The position numbers and the translations under genes were made by a program. Of a stretch of 64,000 nucleotides of DNA, positions 62,452 to 64,000 are shown one piece after another. Position 1 is the first letter of the stretch. Each line of letters starts with the position of its first letter. The stretch is from Nostoc sp. UHCC 0870 (GTDB taxonomy: Bacteria > Cyanobacteriota > Cyanobacteriia > Cyanobacteriales > Nostocaceae): assembly GCF_022063185.1 (NCBI RefSeq), contig NZ_CP091913.1:3287501-3351500 (forward strand), given 5' to 3'. Under the pieces are notes generated by a model. The model made no database searches, was not told the origin of the DNA, and saw only the letters and a program-made list of their open reading frames with translations.

Positions 62452-63858
62452 CTAAAGTTGCTTCACTTCCGAAACTAACTTCGACACCATATCTTTCGCA
62501 CTACCAAAAAGCATAGTGGTTTTATCTTTGTAGAACAACTCATTATCTACACCAGCAAAACCCGCACTCATCCCGCGCTTAATAACAATGGTGTGCTTCG
62601 CCCGATCAACTTCCAAAATCGGCATCCCGTAAATTGGACTAGCGGTATCACTACGCGCCGCAGGATTAACTACATCATTAGCCCCAATTACCAAAGCTAC
62701 ATCAGCTTGTTCAAACTGAGGGTTAATATCTTCCATGTCATACAACTGGGTGTAAGGCACATTCGCCTCAGCTAACAACACATTCATGTGTCCCGGCATT
62801 CTTCCAGCGACGGGGTGAATGGCATACTTAACATCAACACCCATGCGTTCTAGTTGATCTGCCAATTCTCTCACACTATGTTGTGCTTGAGCTACAGCCA
62901 TCCCATAACCAGGGACAATCACTACAGAACGGGCATAACCTAACATCATCGCCCCTTCTTCGGGATCAATGCTGTGGACGGTTTGATCTATTGCACCAGC
63001 AGCTGCACCACCAGCCGCCGTACTTCCCCCTGAACCAAACGCGCTGAACAGCACGCTGAAGAGGGAACGGTTCATGGCTTTACACATAATTTCGGTGAGG
63101 ATTAAACCAGAAGCCCCCACTAATGCACCGGCGATGATTAACATATTGTTCATCACCACGAAACCAGCCGCCGCCGCCGCGACACCTGATAAAGAGTTTA
63201 ACAGCGAAATGACTACGGGCATATCACCGCCACCAATGGGGATGACGAACATTACACCCAAGAATAGGGAAACTCCAACGACTGCCAAAAATACAGGTAA
63301 GCTATCTGGTGTGATGATTAAGTAGGCACTACCTGCTAGATAACTACCCAACAACAAAAGGTTAAATGGTTGCTGTAACGGAAATGTAATTGGTGAACCG
63401 CTAATTAAACCTTGCAATTTGGCGAAGGCGAGAAAACTACCTGTGAAGGTGACACCACCAATTAACACATCCAATAACATGGAGATGTTGACATCTAGGG
63501 GTATAGCTGCGCCAGCATCCAATAAACGCCAGAACTCAGCCACAGCGACTAATGCCGAAGCCGCACCGCCCAAACCGTTAAGTAAGCCCACCATTTGGGG
63601 CATTTCTGTCATCTGCACTTTGTAGGCTGCGATCGCACCAATTGCTGAACCAATCGCTAAACCTATCAAAATCATCTCATAATTCAATACGTGCTGGTCT
63701 AGCATGGTGGCAACAATCGCCAGCAGCATCCCCACCGCCGCAATCACGTTACCGTTGCGTGCAGTAGCAGGAGAACCCAGTTTTTTCAAACCCAAGATAA
63801 ATAAAGACGCAGCGACTAAATACGTCAGCTGAATCCCAGTTGGTAAAAAATCGCTCAC
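62452..63858 (-). CDS. pntB: NAD(P) transhydrogenase subunit beta
   Basis: A 468-residue membrane protein that moves protons and binds NADP(H) in the proton-translocating transhydrogenase. It starts with GTG at 63858, with AAGGAG upstream, and overlaps the preceding gene's stop. About nine membrane helices fill residues 1-265 (for example MVGLLNGLGGAASALVAVAEF and VISLLNSLSGVAAAAAGFVV). The NADP-binding domain III (about 290-468) has VIVPGYGMAVAQAQH, AIHPVAGRMPGHMNVLLAEA and the adenine-site stretch VIGANDVVNPAARSD with KRGMSAGFAGVDNELF. It supplies NADPH by coupling hydride transfer from NADH to the proton gradient. Confidence 0.97.
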   Translation of the reverse strand: MSDFLPTGIQLTYLVAASLFILGLKKLGSPATARNGNVIAAVGMLLAIVATMLDQHVLNYEMILIGLAIGSAIGAIAAYKVQMTEMPQMVGLLNGLGGAASALVAVAEFWRLLDAGAAIPLDVNISMLLDVLIGGVTFTGSFLAFAKLQGLISGSPITFPLQQPFNLLLLGSYLAGSAYLIITPDSLPVFLAVVGVSLFLGVMFVIPIGGGDMPVVISLLNSLSGVAAAAAGFVVMNNMLIIAGALVGASGLILTEIMCKAMNRSLFSVLFSAFGSGGSTAAGGAAAGAIDQTVHSIDPEEGAMMLGYARSVVIVPGYGMAVAQAQHSVRELADQLERMGVDVKYAIHPVAGRMPGHMNVLLAEANVPYTQLYDMEDINPQFEQADVALVIGANDVVNPAARSDTASPIYGMPILEVDRAKHTIVIKRGMSAGFAGVDNELFYKDKTTMLFGSAKDMVSKLVSEVKQL

Positions 63859-64000
63859 GCTTTAATCTCCTTCTTCTTGAACATTTGCAACATTCTGTCA
63901 GTCACAAGAAACCCAGCCACAACGTTGACTGTGGCTAAAGTCACAGCAATCAAACCGAGAATTACTGATAAATTAGTGTTTCTTTCTCCGGCTGCTACTA
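63855..64000 (-). CDS. pntA: NAD(P) transhydrogenase alpha subunit part 2, 3' end only
   Basis: The last 47 residues before the stop TGA at 63857-63855, reading AAGERNTNLSVILGLIAVTL, then ATVNVVAGFLVTDRMLQMFKKK. This is the final membrane helix and tail of the small membrane subunit (alpha-2/PntAB), which in cyanobacteria is often separate from the NAD-binding alpha-1 subunit. The stop overlaps the pntB start (GTGA). The 5' part lies to the right of the window. Confidence 0.9.
   Translation of the reverse strand, partial: VAAGERNTNLSVILGLIAVTLATVNVVAGFLVTDRMLQMFKKKEIKA

Overview
The window is chromosomal DNA of a filamentous, heterocyst-type cyanobacterium (Nostoc/Anabaena group). Evidence seen directly: very frequent GCGATCGC (HIP1) octamers, heptameric tandem repeats (STRR type) in many intergenic gaps, a separate atpB-atpE pair, split pntA/pntB transhydrogenase genes, ycf23, DUF1825, and kinase/ATPase/histidine-kinase and WD40 giants typical of this group. 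Species cannot be fixed from the sequence alone.

Layout. 1-4.2 kb: the 3' end of a glycosyltransferase gene, an MFS exporter and an SbmA/BacA-like ABC exporter, which look like the export/tailoring edge of a cluster lying to the left. 4.3-6.4 kb: aroF (DAHP synthase) with a secreted protein gene coupled behind it. The aroF leader holds what I consider the main discovery of the window: two consecutive leader-peptide attenuators. Each has its own short ORF rich in Tyr/Phe/Trp codons, its own intrinsic terminator, and an antiterminator stem that overlaps both the end of the short ORF and the terminator stem. 6.7-10.7 kb: a zinc-ribbon membrane protein, a J-domain/pentapeptide protein, an NAD-binding epimerase-like protein, a truncated hydrolase and a PEP-CTERM vWA-like protein. 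10.7-13.3 kb: a mobile region with divergent tnpB and tnpA of the IS200/IS605 family, two small genes between them (one frameshifted), and near-identical hairpins at both outer ends. 13.4-15.5 kb: atpB and atpE, separated by three kinds of heptad repeat.

15.6-27.1 kb: a 1813-residue Ser/Thr kinase-ATPase-GAF-histidine kinase; an AMIN/class A beta-lactamase-fold protein; and a divergent pair made of a Trypco1-like protein and a caspase/STAND NTPase/WD40 protein with nearly identical blades, a likely conflict (defence or suicide) system. 27.5-34.2 kb: orphan antitoxin-like genes, a degenerate metallo-beta-lactamase-fold protein, an RNase II/R family exonuclease, rpmG-rpsR, RDD and ExoD membrane proteins and an ABC-2 permease. 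34.3-34.8 kb: tRNA-Gln(UUG) and tRNA-Leu(CAA). 34.9-38.2 kb: an FMN-dependent 2-hydroxyacid oxidase, an M48 protease and a deleted ISAs1-type element with both terminal inverted repeats.

38.2-50.3 kb: TPR proteins, a small RHH-like/coiled-coil pair, a FetB-like permease, a DegT-type aminotransferase, ycf23, a PhnD-like lipoprotein coupled to a histidine kinase, a NADAR protein and a methyltransferase. 50.5-59.4 kb: housekeeping genes (type 4 uracil-DNA glycosylase, pyrF, tyrS, a PBP1A-type penicillin-binding protein, DUF1825, J-domain/TPR, TM2-SHOCT, helix-hairpin-helix, signal peptidase I). 59.8-62.2 kb: a PIN toxin-antitoxin pair and two unrecognised proteins. 62.4-64 kb: pntB and the 3' end of its upstream pnt partner.
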